The position numbers were made by a program, and so were the translations under genes. A stretch of 64,000 bases of DNA. Source: Xylogone sp. PMI_703. Lineage: Eukaryota > Ascomycota > Leotiomycetes. The DNA is taken from NCBI GenBank assembly GCA_021399445.1, contig JAJTUQ010000001.1:3410001-3474000 (forward strand), read 5' to 3'. The notes under the pieces are model-generated. The model was not told the DNA's origin and did no database searches. It saw nothing but the letters and a program-made list of their open reading frames with translations. Shown here piece by piece: positions 37,919 to 48,324 of this stretch; the stretch's first letter is position 1, and the number at the start of each line of letters is the position of its first letter.

Positions 37919-39888
37919 TTAGACGATTAAGATATTTGACGAGATATATTTCCGAGCCTCAGTAAAGTCGAAACTATCATGTGCCGTTCTTACATCTTGG
38001 CTAATCTCCCAACACCTCTCAAGTAGCTTGGTCACCTCACGAAAGGCGCTAACTCGCACAACCTTTGGGGACGACAACAAACACCTAAAGATACCATGCT
38101 GGTCAGGCTCAGCCACACTACCTGCAACGCACAGAGGCCAACGCAGGGAATGCAACAACTCTGGATCGCTAATATAAGCGTATGATTCAAGCGCACGGTC
38201 GACTTCCTTTTTCATTTCTGGCAGTTGTGGGAAAGGTCCGGACATAATCATTTCTAGGAGTATGGCAACAGAGCACGCAAATATGTGTGTTATCACAGAT
38301 ATTTCAAACTCCAAGTTTTGAAATTCAGTGCTTTCGCCATCATGACTCTCCAATCCTTCTTTTCTGAACTTGTTCATTTCTTCTAGATTAAGTGAGATCT
38401 GTTTCTCAAGTCTCTCCTTAGTTACGTGAACCTTTAAGGCCAGTTCCCTTGTACTCAATAACCCTGTAGCTTTAGCAGTCTTCTTCCAGTGGCGCAGGGA
38501 ATAAATGTCTAAAAGAATGTCGAAGAGCCAAACACGACAGCTCAAAGCACTCTCTAAGACACTCTTGTAGCACTTCATTCTGAGTATACGTTGGTAATTA
38601 CCACTCAACGCTAGCTCAGAATTCCTCGTTAAGCTTGATAGTATGTCAAATTTCATGATAGATCCGATCAAAAAAATCTTTGTCGACTCCTTAGAGCAAA
38701 TATTGTCTGGGTGTGTCTTATCTACCTGGTTTATGGGACAGGGTTCGAAGATTTGATCGATCCAGACGGCAACAATGGATGTACCCGCCTGAAGATGCAC
38801 AAGCCAGTCGATCTCATTGGAGTTTTGTAGAAGCTATTGAATTTATTATAAGCGTGGGTGATAAGTAGAAGACTGGTTCCACATACTGTTGAATACATAA
38901 ACATAATTATACAAGCAACAATACACCCGTTGTCATATGATTTAGAATCTTGCAGCTCACGCTGGAGCTCTTTGATCGTTAACCCGTATTGATGTGTATA
39001 CTCGCCGCCATTCAGTCCGAATGATGGCTCTTTCAAACCTTTCTCGAGACTTCTGTGAGTACGACTTAAGGTAAGAATTGCATTATATAGCGACTGCGAA
39101 TTAGACACCAGCCATAAAATATGGCCCTGATTGAAATCTGGTGAGTGAAAGGAGCAAAATCGGAATTGCCAGCTAAATACTTCGTTCATGTAGTAGGCTA
39201 GAAGCATTGCATCTTCAATACTGTCGATTTCCAACGAGCATCTCCTAGCAGGAAGCTTAGTTTCCGTGGAGATATCCATATCCGAAGAGTTTAGAGGTAC
39301 GGATAACTCAATATCAGTTAAGAGTAAATGCGTACCATCGAGAGGCACTGAATCATCTTCTAGCATATGGCTGTATGGGAAAAGAGACCCTATGTCGTCC
39401 ACTAGAAATGGTTGAAATTCAGTGAGAGCCACACCGGGACCGAAGAGGTCAGAGACCGTAGAATAGTTTTGAGAAGTTATGTTAAATTGATTATTACCAG
39501 CCGGGGGGCTGCTAGTTGATGGAGAGGAAATAGAACCATTTTGACCAACGATGGGCTGGTTTGATGCCACTGGAGAAGTCATTGGGATTGAGGGTGGCCG
39601 GGTGCCAGGTTCGGTGTTTCTTCGTGCACTGTTCATTGTTGAATCTCGTTGGCTATTAATCTGATTCACGTGTTTCTGTCTCTTTAACTCTCGAATTCTT
39701 TGCTTGATCTTTTCTGCCTGAGCCTTTTGCTTGGCTCCTCTGTCCATCCACTCAGGCCTCTCGCCTTGTCCATGACACTCAATGGCTAGATTGGAACACT
39801 CAGAGCAAATTGGTCTCCGCTCGTCGCATTTTCTCTTTCTTACACGGCATGTCCAGCAGCCTTTTTGACTTCGAGCATCAGTTGCCAT
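37919..39888 (-). CDS. Zn2Cys6 transcription factor
   Basis: Exons (minus) 39888-38887 and 38833-37919 (53-bp intron), 638 residues. The zinc cluster starts at about residue 11: CWTCRVRKRKCDERRPIC, then CSECSNLAIEC, with CX2CX6C-type spacing. It is followed by a basic, coiled-coil-like stretch (KQRIRELKRQKH) for dimerisation, a Ser/Pro/Asn-rich linker and a helical fungal-specific regulatory domain to the end. The splice restores MFMYSTLLQNSNEIDWLVHLQAG. It lies next to the UstYa-type gene and is the most likely local regulator of the right-hand cluster; that role is inferred from position. Confidence 0.9.
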
Positions 39889-40725
39889 TGTGGTATAAGA
39901 GGTTAAATTTCGATGTGAGCAAAGAGCAACCGTATAGGTATATGGTGTGTTTATTTAACAATTAGACAATAGAGCATAGTAAACTTTGTAATAGTAAACA
40001 GTAGCCAGTTTACTTCAGTACGCATTTATTATCGACATAAAGAGGTACCGGTGAAATATTCGTACAAGACTACCAGTGGAGCGCCCCTCACACGAGATAA
40101 TTGTCCATATCTAATTATTAGCAGATGAAATACAATCAAGTAAACCCGAGGATCGTCTTGATTACGTGTGTATTGCCGTAAGTGGTAACGTAGAGCTTAC
40201 TTATCGCCGCCTCGCTCCACTGCACCACAGAGGTAAGCTTTTGACCGGAAAATGGTTAAAAAGTGGACCATGGAGGCCTGAGATTAAGACAAGGGGTAAA
40301 CCAGTAAAGACTCATTTTTAATGACTGGTAGATACAATGCTGAAACGTCAGATTTTAGTTTAACGATTGAACCCTAAAACTGCCCTGTAGAGTAAGGCGC
40401 TGTATATTTGGTGAGATTTAGGTATTGAACCCACTAGAATGATTAAGATACCAGCAATGCCAGCCCCTCTTTGCGCGAGCCACCGGCTGTCCCACTTTTA
40501 CATTTCTCTGGGTCAGACTTGAAAATAGTGCAATATAGGGATACTGGAATAGGTATAGTTGTAATCTTATGTTAAAATGCCAGAAAATAGGAGAAAAGCA
40601 CAAACCCCGCTCTCGTAACTGTATGTAAGATTTGACAAGGGCCGCGAGAAACATATAACCTCAGTTAGGAAAGTTTACTTCCCCGTCCCCTGCTAGGGCT
40701 GGGGCAAACGACAGCGTAGTATCTC
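39889..40725. other. Intergenic, no gene recognised
   Basis: The promoter side of the Zn2Cys6 gene, running up to transposon copy 2. No coding frame with a recognisable motif. Confidence 0.35.
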
Positions 40726-41193
40726 GGGCTCCTAGCAGATTGGATGGATTCAATGCTGCCCGATTCGAATCGGAATCGAACTCTTTATTTTTGAGTTCGA
40801 TCCGCTTGCATGAATGAATCCGATTCGAATCCGCGTATTCGAAGCAGTGAGTAGAGATTTAATCATTATACTCAATCGATCGGTTTACACGTATTTGCTT
40901 AATGGGGATTAGTAATTATTCAATTTAGTTTGATTGAGGTAAATGGAATAATAAAGACGTATAAATGTGAACCCAGAATATCTAATTATATGATTTACTA
41001 TGTTCGTATAGATACGATTATGCCGTACCGCCTTCCTAAAAAAGAATAGCTCTAATGGCGTGACGCAAATCAGCGAATCTTAGGAATCACATGCACAATA
41101 ATCGCTAACTACATCTAGACCAATCAAGCCCGAAGAAACGAATCGGATTCAACTTCACCCGAAAATCCGATTCGATCCGATTCGTTAGAAGCC
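40726..41193. mobile_element. Non-autonomous DNA transposon (MITE-like), copy 2
   Basis: The left end GGGCTCCTAGCAGATT matches the right end of copy 1 read backwards (GGACTCCTAACAGATT). The right end reads GGCTTCTAACG on the reverse strand. Both flanks carry repeated CCGATTCGAATC-type words. It is shorter and more decayed than copy 1, and most differences at the ends are C/T or G/A transitions. No transposase and no clear target duplication. Confidence 0.5.
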
Positions 41194-41224
41194 ATGGTCG
41201 TGGCAGGGTTCTGGGGATGAGTGA

Positions 41225-41308
41225 TAATAGTTGGCTCGCTCGGTTGCTTGGATATCGCTCGCCAACCCCTGCGAGCGATATCCAAGCAACCGAGCGAGCC
41301 AACTATTA
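41225..41308. repeat. Perfect 38-bp inverted repeat with 8-nt loop
   Basis: The arms are 41225-41262 and 41271-41308, pairing without a single mismatch around CAACCCCT. The arm starts TAATAGTTGGCTCGCTCGG and is GC-rich compared with its surroundings. It lies 31 bp past transposon copy 2. It could be a foldback element, a hairpin RNA source or a structural site. Confidence 0.9.
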
Positions 41309-42565
41309 CGGTAAACGGTTATGATATTCCGTGTAAATCAATATCAATACCTACGGAGGTATATCACTACCACAATGCTTGCATATGTAGCTGGATTCAA
41401 CATGAATACCAGTCTGTCCAGGCAGTTTGTCGCACCGGCCATTGAAACTAGGGTAACATTGAACGAAATCATTGATCAAACATCTCTGCTTATGGCGTCA
41501 ACTTTCAAGTTGGTGCCCTATAAAATTGGTTACAAACTTGGTAGTGATTTCCGAGTTGTCCACTTGACGTTCATTTTTCAATGTCCCGCAAAAACGGGTG
41601 TCTGGATGGACCGTCGCTGAAAGCTATTAGACAAGATGAGAAAAAGATCAGAAAATCCTGAAGTCTGCTTTCAAATTGCCTTGTAACGCTATTCCGACGA
41701 TTTTTGCTCATGAGCCAACCATATGTTCTTTGAAACCCTATACTGTGCTTATCTAGATCTACATTTTCCTCGTATCATCTTTCTACTAGCAGTAAATAAC
41801 GTATATTCCGGTCTCATCAAACATAGCCGGTATCGAGGTGTTCTCGTAGTCTTGTGTAACTAGTCACGCACAGCATTATCACAGCTGCAGCGACTGCTCT
41901 TCCATTCACGTTTTAATTCGTGCTGCTAATAAGGGTACCGCAGAGGTTTTGTTCAGAGGTAACCAGATTATTAACCTGAATACGGTATCATCAGTTAGCA
42001 TCTGCTCTGCTAAAATGAAAGGGCCCAACAGTGTGATTTGTATTTAAGTCTCCATATGTCTACGATCAACGGCGGATGCATTTGCGGTGATACCTTCCTC
42101 TTCCGTTTATATAATGAACATGCAGCAACCTGTAATCACCGGTGCCGGCGATAAGGCAAGGTACAGTACTGTACACCTCAGTGTACCGAGATAAGGAAAT
42201 ATCGCTAAGTTTAAATTAAGAGGTCTTCTACGACGTCAGAACTAGCACTGATTAGGAGATAATTGTTTTACCCCTCTACCAGCCGGAACTGGTGAGCTGC
42301 TAAGCTTACAGGCTACGATGGTAGTAGACTGTACTGAACCGATATGGGAAATGGCAACTCGTCGCGTACATAGAAAGTTGACACGGGTACCCGTCTCAAT
42401 AATAGCAGGGAAATTCAATATCAACACGGTGGGACTATTCTTCTCTCACCTGTACCTTTCAACGTCAATTAAGAACTTCTTATTAATGTATGAAGAGCCT
42501 ATAGCCATACAATAACTTCATATTGATTCAAATTGTCTTATTTTACTGTATCTCGGTTGAAAGTG
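41309..42565. other. Intergenic, no gene recognised
   Basis: The plus-strand frames 41321-41620 and 42318-42515 have no recognisable motif or codon pattern. The last few hundred bases probably form the promoter of the HxxHC gene at 42566. Confidence 0.35.
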
Positions 42566-43255
42566 ATGTATTCAGATTCAGAACATACTCACATTCATGG
42601 AAGAGAATCCAGCGAATCTTTACTCCACGATGAACATGGCGAGCCCAAAGTCGAAAGAAAAACACAGCATAGGTTTGCTGCCTCGAGAGCAAAGTCTCTA
42701 ATCGGCCTCGGATTAGGAGTAATTCTACTACTCTCACTCACTACCATCTGGATGTCACAGCCAACTTGCAAAGCTGAAACTCGACCAGATCCCCCGGATC
42801 GTCATTACTGTGGGAAGACATCTGAAGAGGCAGTCCAGAGGGGTTGCCGTTATGAGCCCATGTACAGCTCATGGATCCCAGATATCTGCTACACCACCGA
42901 GCCCGCACCCGAATACGATCCCTATTCTGATCTGGACTGGTACTCCGATGTTGACTTGAAATACCCTCTTACAGAGCGCGAAATGGCAGGGCTTAGGCAG
43001 GGAAATTTCACTCGTGTGTATACTACATGGCGGTATCACGATCAACATTGTCTATATGCATGGAGGAAGCTCGCAATAGCTGTTGAAAAACGCTTGCCGT
43101 TCATTGATACTAAGAGCGTCGAGATAGAGCATTCAGAGCATTGCGCAAAGAATTTGACAAATTATGTTCGTCATGAGAAGGATTATGTGGCGGAGATGAA
43201 CATTGGATCATTCATGATACCAATGATGATGCAAGGGTGCGTTGCATTGTTCTGA
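42566..43255 (+). CDS. Divergent UstYa-like HxxHC membrane protein, paralog A
   Basis: Single exon, 229 residues. The start is the ATG at 42566; the 11 codons before it contain no ATG. A membrane span lies at about residues 43-62 (SLIGLGLGVILLLSLTTIW). A conserved block follows: YCGKTSEEAVQRGCRYEPM, then WIPDIC. The two HxxHC motifs are HDQHC (158-162) and HSEHC (189-193), 26 residues apart, close to the spacing in the canonical UstYa-type protein at 36167. The protein ends QGCVALF. It shares this whole layout with the genes at 46616 and 59542. It may be a copper-type oxidase/cyclase of the RiPP pathway; that function is inferred. Confidence 0.78.
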   Translation: MYSDSEHTHIHGRESSESLLHDEHGEPKVERKTQHRFAASRAKSLIGLGLGVILLLSLTTIWMSQPTCKAETRPDPPDRHYCGKTSEEAVQRGCRYEPMYSSWIPDICYTTEPAPEYDPYSDLDWYSDVDLKYPLTEREMAGLRQGNFTRVYTTWRYHDQHCLYAWRKLAIAVEKRLPFIDTKSVEIEHSEHCAKNLTNYVRHEKDYVAEMNIGSFMIPMMMQGCVALF

Positions 43256-44325
43256 AGAGTGCGATTTTCGCAGGATAGAACCTGTAAATTTCACATCAAA
43301 TATCGAATCCTGTCCGAGAGGTAGATGATTGGGGAGCTAAATTTCGATATTTATTGCAAGATAATGTAACCAATCCAGATGTAACGAAGACTTTGCTATA
43401 ATGCTGTAATAAACTAAAATGAGAATACGTATTTACTGTTCATATACTGAACGACAATGTAGGATAAACATAGACATATGTTCTCCTATAGGGCCTTTAT
43501 AATGATTGAAGGTTTTGTGTGCGGATGCAAATTGGTATTTAATTGATTCCCATAGCGTAAAAATTCTCAATTATGGCTCACCAATCATGTGTCACAGTAA
43601 AACAAAGCCACTACGAAAACTTATAGAGTGAGAAACCTAGTCGAAACTTAATAAGTTAAGCACATTGTCATAGCTCATAAATCGTCAAAATTTTACTTAC
43701 TTTTCAGTTAATCTCAAAATACTTTAGGCCCAATATAGTTCATCTAATTTCTGTGTGATATGGAAGTGCCAGCCGTCCACAAGTAAGCGTGGACTGCTGG
43801 GATTTGATTGAGCGAGTTCTTAAGAGCGCAATTCTCCTGGAGAGTCTGAGCTCACCGATAACGTAATTCCCAGTCCACTGATCATAAATCTTGCGATCAG
43901 CTAAAATCTATGAATTACATAAACCCTTCGCAAACTCAGTAACCAATACAGCTGCGTAAAATGAGATTTAAGAACGTTAATGACATCTAAGTATGGCTCC
44001 AATTATCAAGGCTTTCAGTTTCTGATAGGGCAGACCGTCAACTACGATTAAGTACAAACTACGACTCTTCTATTAAAGAGCATGTATGATACATGCCAAT
44101 TAGTCTCTAATATTTATTTGATAGTAAAGTCTATATTAGATACTACACATCTGGTTGATACAAACATGGAAATAGCGCATAATGAAGGGATCATGTATTC
44201 GTAAGTGACTACGGTTGTGATTGGACAATACGTCTGATAGGATAAGAACTATTCATAAAGAGAGCCGTGCCTTTCTCTATAACACCTGCAGATTTCGTCA
44301 TCCTACAAGCCATCGGAAAAGGCAC
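43256..44325. other. Intergenic, no gene recognised
   Basis: Convergent 3' flanks of paralog A and the repeat precursor gene. AT-rich, with no frame of interest. Confidence 0.35.
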
Positions 44326-44974
44326 TCATTCCTGAATATTCTCAACTGCATCTCCTCGCATACGGAGGATCTGTATCATAGGAATTTTGTTAAATGATGC
44401 TTGTCAACCTATCAAGAAGATGATCACTTACTACTTCCTCCTTGGCGGAGTAGGCATCTCCACGCTTCTCAATTTCTTTGATTTCTTTAACTTTGTCTCC
44501 TCTCATACGGAGAATCTGTATTATAAGATTTATTAAAAATTTTATTAGAGTAGAACATTGACAATACTCACTACTTCCTCTTTAGCAGAATGCGCATCGT
44601 TACGCTTCTCTAATTCTTTAATATCTCTAACTTTGTCTCCTCTCATACGAAGAATCTGCACCATAAGTCTGTTAATAGCTTTGATTTAGTAAAAGAAGCT
44701 GTTAATGCTCACAACTTCTTCCTTAGCAGAATGAGTATCGCCACGCTTCTCAATTTCTTTGATATCTGGAACTTTGTCTCCTCTCATGCGGAGAATCTAT
44801 ATCATAAGGTCTGTTAACAACTCTAATGCAGTGAAGGAAATTATCAATACTCACTACTTCTTCCTTCGCAGAATAAGCCTCACCGCGCCCCTCCAAAGCC
44901 TTGGAGTTTCCAAAAATGGGGGATGCAATAGAAAAGCCCAAGAAAGCAGAAACGAGGAGAATGGAGAACTTCAT
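44326..44974 (-). CDS. Secreted repeat precursor peptide with kexin sites (dikaritin-like RiPP/KEP precursor)
   Basis: Five exons (minus): 44974-44855, 44796-44713, 44655-44572, 44515-44432 and 44370-44326; introns of 58, 57, 56 and 61 bp, all phase 0; 138 residues. A signal peptide (MKFSILLVSAFLGFSIAS) is followed by a short leader. Exons 2, 3 and 4 are each exactly 84 bp and encode a 28-residue repeat: ILRMRGDKV, a variable segment, IKE(I/L)EKR, then (G/N)Dx(Y/H)SAKEEV. Exon 1 ends with the second half repeat (GEAYSAKEEV after EGR) and exon 5 has the first half (ILRMRGDAV). Lys-Arg sites in the middle of each full repeat are kexin cleavage sites, so four related peptides would be released in the Golgi. 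This is the architecture of fungal KEX2-processed repeat proteins and dikaritin precursors. The nearby HxxHC proteins support a RiPP role. The product is unknown. Confidence 0.87.
44432..44854 (-). repeat. Three tandem exon-plus-intron units of about 141 bp
   Basis: The unit, intron plus 84-bp exon, repeats three times, with exon ends spaced 142, 141 and 140 bp apart. The exons are closely similar; the introns resemble each other at the donor (GTGAGTATT / GTGAGCATT) and before the acceptor but differ inside. The array thus grew by duplication of a whole exon-intron unit. Confidence 0.88.
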
Positions 44975-45747
44975 TTTGGTTGTTGAAGTAGGTGTTTGAA
45001 AAAGGAAGTTCTTGTAGAAGTATTTAATAGACTAAATGTAAAAGCGGAAGAGATTGTTAGCTTGATGGCTACTAAGGGCACAAAGTTGCCTGCTTTTATG
45101 TTAATATTGGTGGTATACTACTCTACACCCTTGAAGCGCATCATATTGTCGTTTAGGTGGATCTATCTCGTGACAAGCTGCGTTATCTCAGATATCTTAA
45201 TCATATTGCCGTGTCGACTTGCTCTATAGAGCACTTGTACTTGCTCACTAGCTGTTATGATTGCGGACTATTAGTGATAGTAAGCGGCCAACGTGCACCG
45301 GTTGAAATGTGATCCGTATTCATTCTTCTTCTTCACCTTCCTTAATGAGGCCTTGGTTTGGCTTCCATTGTTCATATCTTAGACTACAATATTTGCTATC
45401 TTCAAATAAGCTACCCATATTACCCTATCATCATGTCTTATACTGCTACGAAGATACGTGCAGCTGTCTTAATCCGAGCTTTGTACATGCACATCTTCGA
45501 GTGTATAAACATCATTACAAAGAATAGGAGCCCGCTGGTATTCGGGATTGCGGGTTGTTGATGCGAAGGATATAGCCGTAAAAAAAGATTAAATACTGAT
45601 GTCGCATTATTCAGAGTGCCAGGCTTTATTCTATATATATATATATCAAATCAGACTCTGACAATTTGCGTAGGATACTGCCATTAATGTTGGAAGCGAG
45701 CAATGCCGCATATCTGTTGCTTTAATCTAAGTTAAAATACAGTAAAA
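44975..45747. other. Intergenic, upstream of precursor gene
   Basis: The promoter side of the precursor gene and the 3' side of the thioredoxin gene. It contains a short (TA)n run near 45633-45648. No further gene recognised. Confidence 0.35.
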
Positions 45748-46145
45748 TTACATATTCTGCTTGATAGTCTCCTCAATGGCGTTAGGGTTAGCGCCAATAA
45801 CTTGACCAATTTTCTCCCCCTCTTTGAAGAAAGTAAAGGTTGGCACCGCGCGAATTCCTAGCTCTTGAGCTACTTCCGGCATCTCGTCAATGTCGAACTT
45901 GAGGAACTTTGCATGGGGATATGTATTGCTTAGTGATTCCACCTTGGGGAATATGGCTTTACAAACACCGCACCAAGTAGCATCGGCGTCCAGGATAATG
46001 AGTTGTGACGGGCTATTGATAGCAGCCTTGAAGTCGGCGTTGCTGGAAAGAATCAACATTTAACATATATCATCGGAATTCAGTGGCGATGCAGAAAATA
46101 GATCCGTCAATCAATGTCTTACCTTTTGAGGTGGTTGACGACCAT
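45748..46145 (-). CDS. Thioredoxin with variant WCGVC active site
   Basis: Exons (minus) 46145-46123 (only seven codons plus two bases, MVVNHLK) and 46042-45748 (80-bp intron), 105 residues, the classical thioredoxin size. The active site is WCGVC (31-35), with Val where most thioredoxins have Pro. The fold signature is otherwise complete, including FDIDEMPEVAQELGIRAVPTF with the cis-Pro. No signal peptide, so it is probably cytosolic. It lies between the precursor gene and HxxHC paralog B and is divergent from the latter. A cluster role is possible, but housekeeping function cannot be excluded. Confidence 0.92.
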
Positions 46146-46615
46146 AATGAATCAGTTACTTTTAAGATAGATTGAGCCGAAGTTGGATGATTTAGCCTGC
46201 TTGAGTAGTGAGAAGTACAATGTATGAGCAATCACGAGCGTATATCAAGTTTAAAAGAATTTAAGCAAATACAGTACTATTTTAAGTAGAGTCAGAGTTG
46301 GAAAAACCACTTTCGTAATAATGGTGCTTGAATTCATACAGTCAATTCTTCAGTTGCCGGTACGACTACGGGTAAGTAATCAGCATACGGTGTGATAGAG
46401 TATGGTTTCTCGTGTCGAGTTTCCACTTCGTGACGACCGTCTAACCAACCAGGGCAGATTCACGACTGCTATGTTTGCAATATTCTGGGCTACCGCAGTC
46501 TTTTCTAATAGACCAACATCTCCAAGTCATATTGCCAACTATTTTGGTGATTTCCGTACTTTCGACTGAACTTACCTGGCTATCTGTTATCATTTCCTCA
46601 GTTGCCTGAGCAAAT
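46146..46615. promoter_or_regulatory. Divergent promoter, thioredoxin / HxxHC paralog B
   Basis: A 470-bp spacer between two divergent start codons. No distinct operator was recognised. Confidence 0.35.
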
Positions 46616-47293
46616 ATGAGTAGCAAGTTTTACAAAGATTTTGACTCTCAGAGCGACGTTGATATGGTGGATACCCGCCCCATTGTGCGTCGTTCATCTG
46701 CTCTACGCTCCATCCTGCTTGGATGCATCGGCAGCTTAACATTGGCAGCTTTCTTGATCACAGTGGTACGATATCCATGGTCTACGGGCGATTCTGGCTA
46801 TTACACGTTTACAGACTGTGGGAGAACGGCAGACCAAGCCAGAGAAAGGGGGTGTCATTATGAGCCAATGGGTCGTTATTGGGTTCCTCCTGAATGCTAT
46901 TTCCCGGAGTCATCTGAGCAATATCATCCATTCCGGGACCGAGAGTGGTTCGTCGATACAAACCTGACAATTCCAGCGAATAAAACTCGTCTCGAATCAG
47001 GGGATGCTATTCGTGCTTTTACACGATACTGGCATGACGAGCATTGCACATTTGTTTTGCGCAAATTGGTTTTGGCAGTCGCTCTCAAGAAGGAAATGGT
47101 CAATACGCTGCTTGGACAGATGGACCATGTCAACCACTGCGCAACATCTATCGGGAAAACTATCAAGAATGCATATAATGAATCATTTCTGCAATATGAC
47201 CAGTCAATAACTGAAAGCCTGCTGGGCTTTCAAGGCTGTGTACCGCTCAGGTTTGTGTTGGCTTATATCGGAAGAATATTTTATATGAACTAA
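46616..47293 (+). CDS. Divergent UstYa-like HxxHC membrane protein, paralog B
   Basis: Single exon, 225 residues. Membrane span at about 32-52 (SILLGCIGSLTLAAFLITVV). The block FTDCGRTADQARERGCHYEPM then YWVPPEC matches paralog A, and the HxxHC motifs are HDEHC (140-144) and HVNHC (171-175), again 26 residues apart. Sequons NLT and NKT fit a lumenal domain. The tail after QGCVPL may be an unspliced intron: a GTTTGT donor at about 47251 with a branch-like AACTAAT and an ACATAG acceptor would give a short SSLTI ending, closer to the paralogs. Proposed role as for paralog A. Confidence 0.8.
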   Translation: MSSKFYKDFDSQSDVDMVDTRPIVRRSSALRSILLGCIGSLTLAAFLITVVRYPWSTGDSGYYTFTDCGRTADQARERGCHYEPMGRYWVPPECYFPESSEQYHPFRDREWFVDTNLTIPANKTRLESGDAIRAFTRYWHDEHCTFVLRKLVLAVALKKEMVNTLLGQMDHVNHCATSIGKTIKNAYNESFLQYDQSITESLLGFQGCVPLRFVLAYIGRIFYMN

Positions 47294-48324
47294 TATTTAT
47301 GTACATAGTTCGCTCACCATCTGAATTTTCCATATTACAAAGCGGGTAAACTACGCTACCATAGAGTATTGCTAAATCTTCGAGGAAGTGACTATTGAAT
47401 AGGCGATGATTCTATCTCAGAAGTTAGGACTGAGAACGTCAACTCGGTTCTTGTATTAACAGGAGACGTCTTAAATTTAAGACAATAAGCGTGCTTCTAA
47501 CGTTCATGAATTCTGCAATTTGTATAAGAGAGTATTATATAGGCCGATGGGGCGAGTACTTCTTCCCCTCATTCAAAATATTCACTATTTACGTCTCACA
47601 AACAATTACGCTTTTATATGTAGTAATTTCATAAATCATATATGTGAAACTCTAGAATAAAAACAGACCTTGTGGTTGATATGTTTAAATACATAATGTT
47701 TAAAGTGATGGGGAGCAACATTTATACAAGTTACGGACGAGCTAGTGGTGATTTAGTCAACCGTACTAGTGTAATATATCGAATGTATTAGAGAGGTTAA
47801 CGTACACTAATTAAATATAGAATTTTGTATAAAATTTTCAGATTTAGGAATTTTATGAAGCACTTTGGGCCTTTCGGGAGGCGTGCGAGAGAGCACAAAC
47901 TTTGTGGTTTATCCTTGGGTGGGGTTCCAGGTCTTTAAAGAGAGTCCTTGAAGTGCCTGACCATCTTTGAACGCTGGACAATATGTTTAGGATTTTCAGT
48001 AGTTTTCAAGTACCCGAAAGAGTAAGTAAATTTTCCATCCATGTGCTTGAATTTCTTGTGGTACTAAGAGAAGCCGCCATAAGGTGAGCAGCCCTAGACA
48101 CTCGCTACGGCTTGCTGGTTTTTACATCCTCTTTCCTCACGTGGGAAGTCGTCTCGGTGGTGTGTTTCTACTCTGTTCGGCAAGACTAGGAAATACGTTG
48201 CTCTTTCATATTGTGGCGACACAAGTTACAACCTCCAAGCAGAGATTATGGAGTCATTAAATTTGAGACTGCTCTCTTTCAAGTGAGAATTAACTCCCCA
48301 ATCAATTGATAAATTGTGATAACA
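47294..48324. other. Intergenic, no gene recognised
   Basis: About 1 kb of AT-rich DNA. No frame with a motif. The end is probably the promoter of the oxidase gene at 48325. Confidence 0.35.

Noticed and set aside
41105..41620. Open frames across the hairpin and transposon copy 2
   Set aside because: They arise from the inverted repeat and AT-rich DNA; no motif or codon pattern supports a gene.
44326..44974. Regularly spaced repeats resembling a CRISPR-like array
   Set aside because: The repeats are 84-bp coding exons with splice sites and a signal peptide in front; the intervening parts are introns with conserved ends. The host is a eukaryote.
44750..44974. A 74-residue single-exon protein at the precursor start
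   Set aside because: The frame runs through the first intron; the GTGAGT donor and the repeated downstream exons show that the gene is spliced.
45633..45648. (TA)n tract as a regulatory element
   Set aside because: A simple short microsatellite; nothing ties it to a function.
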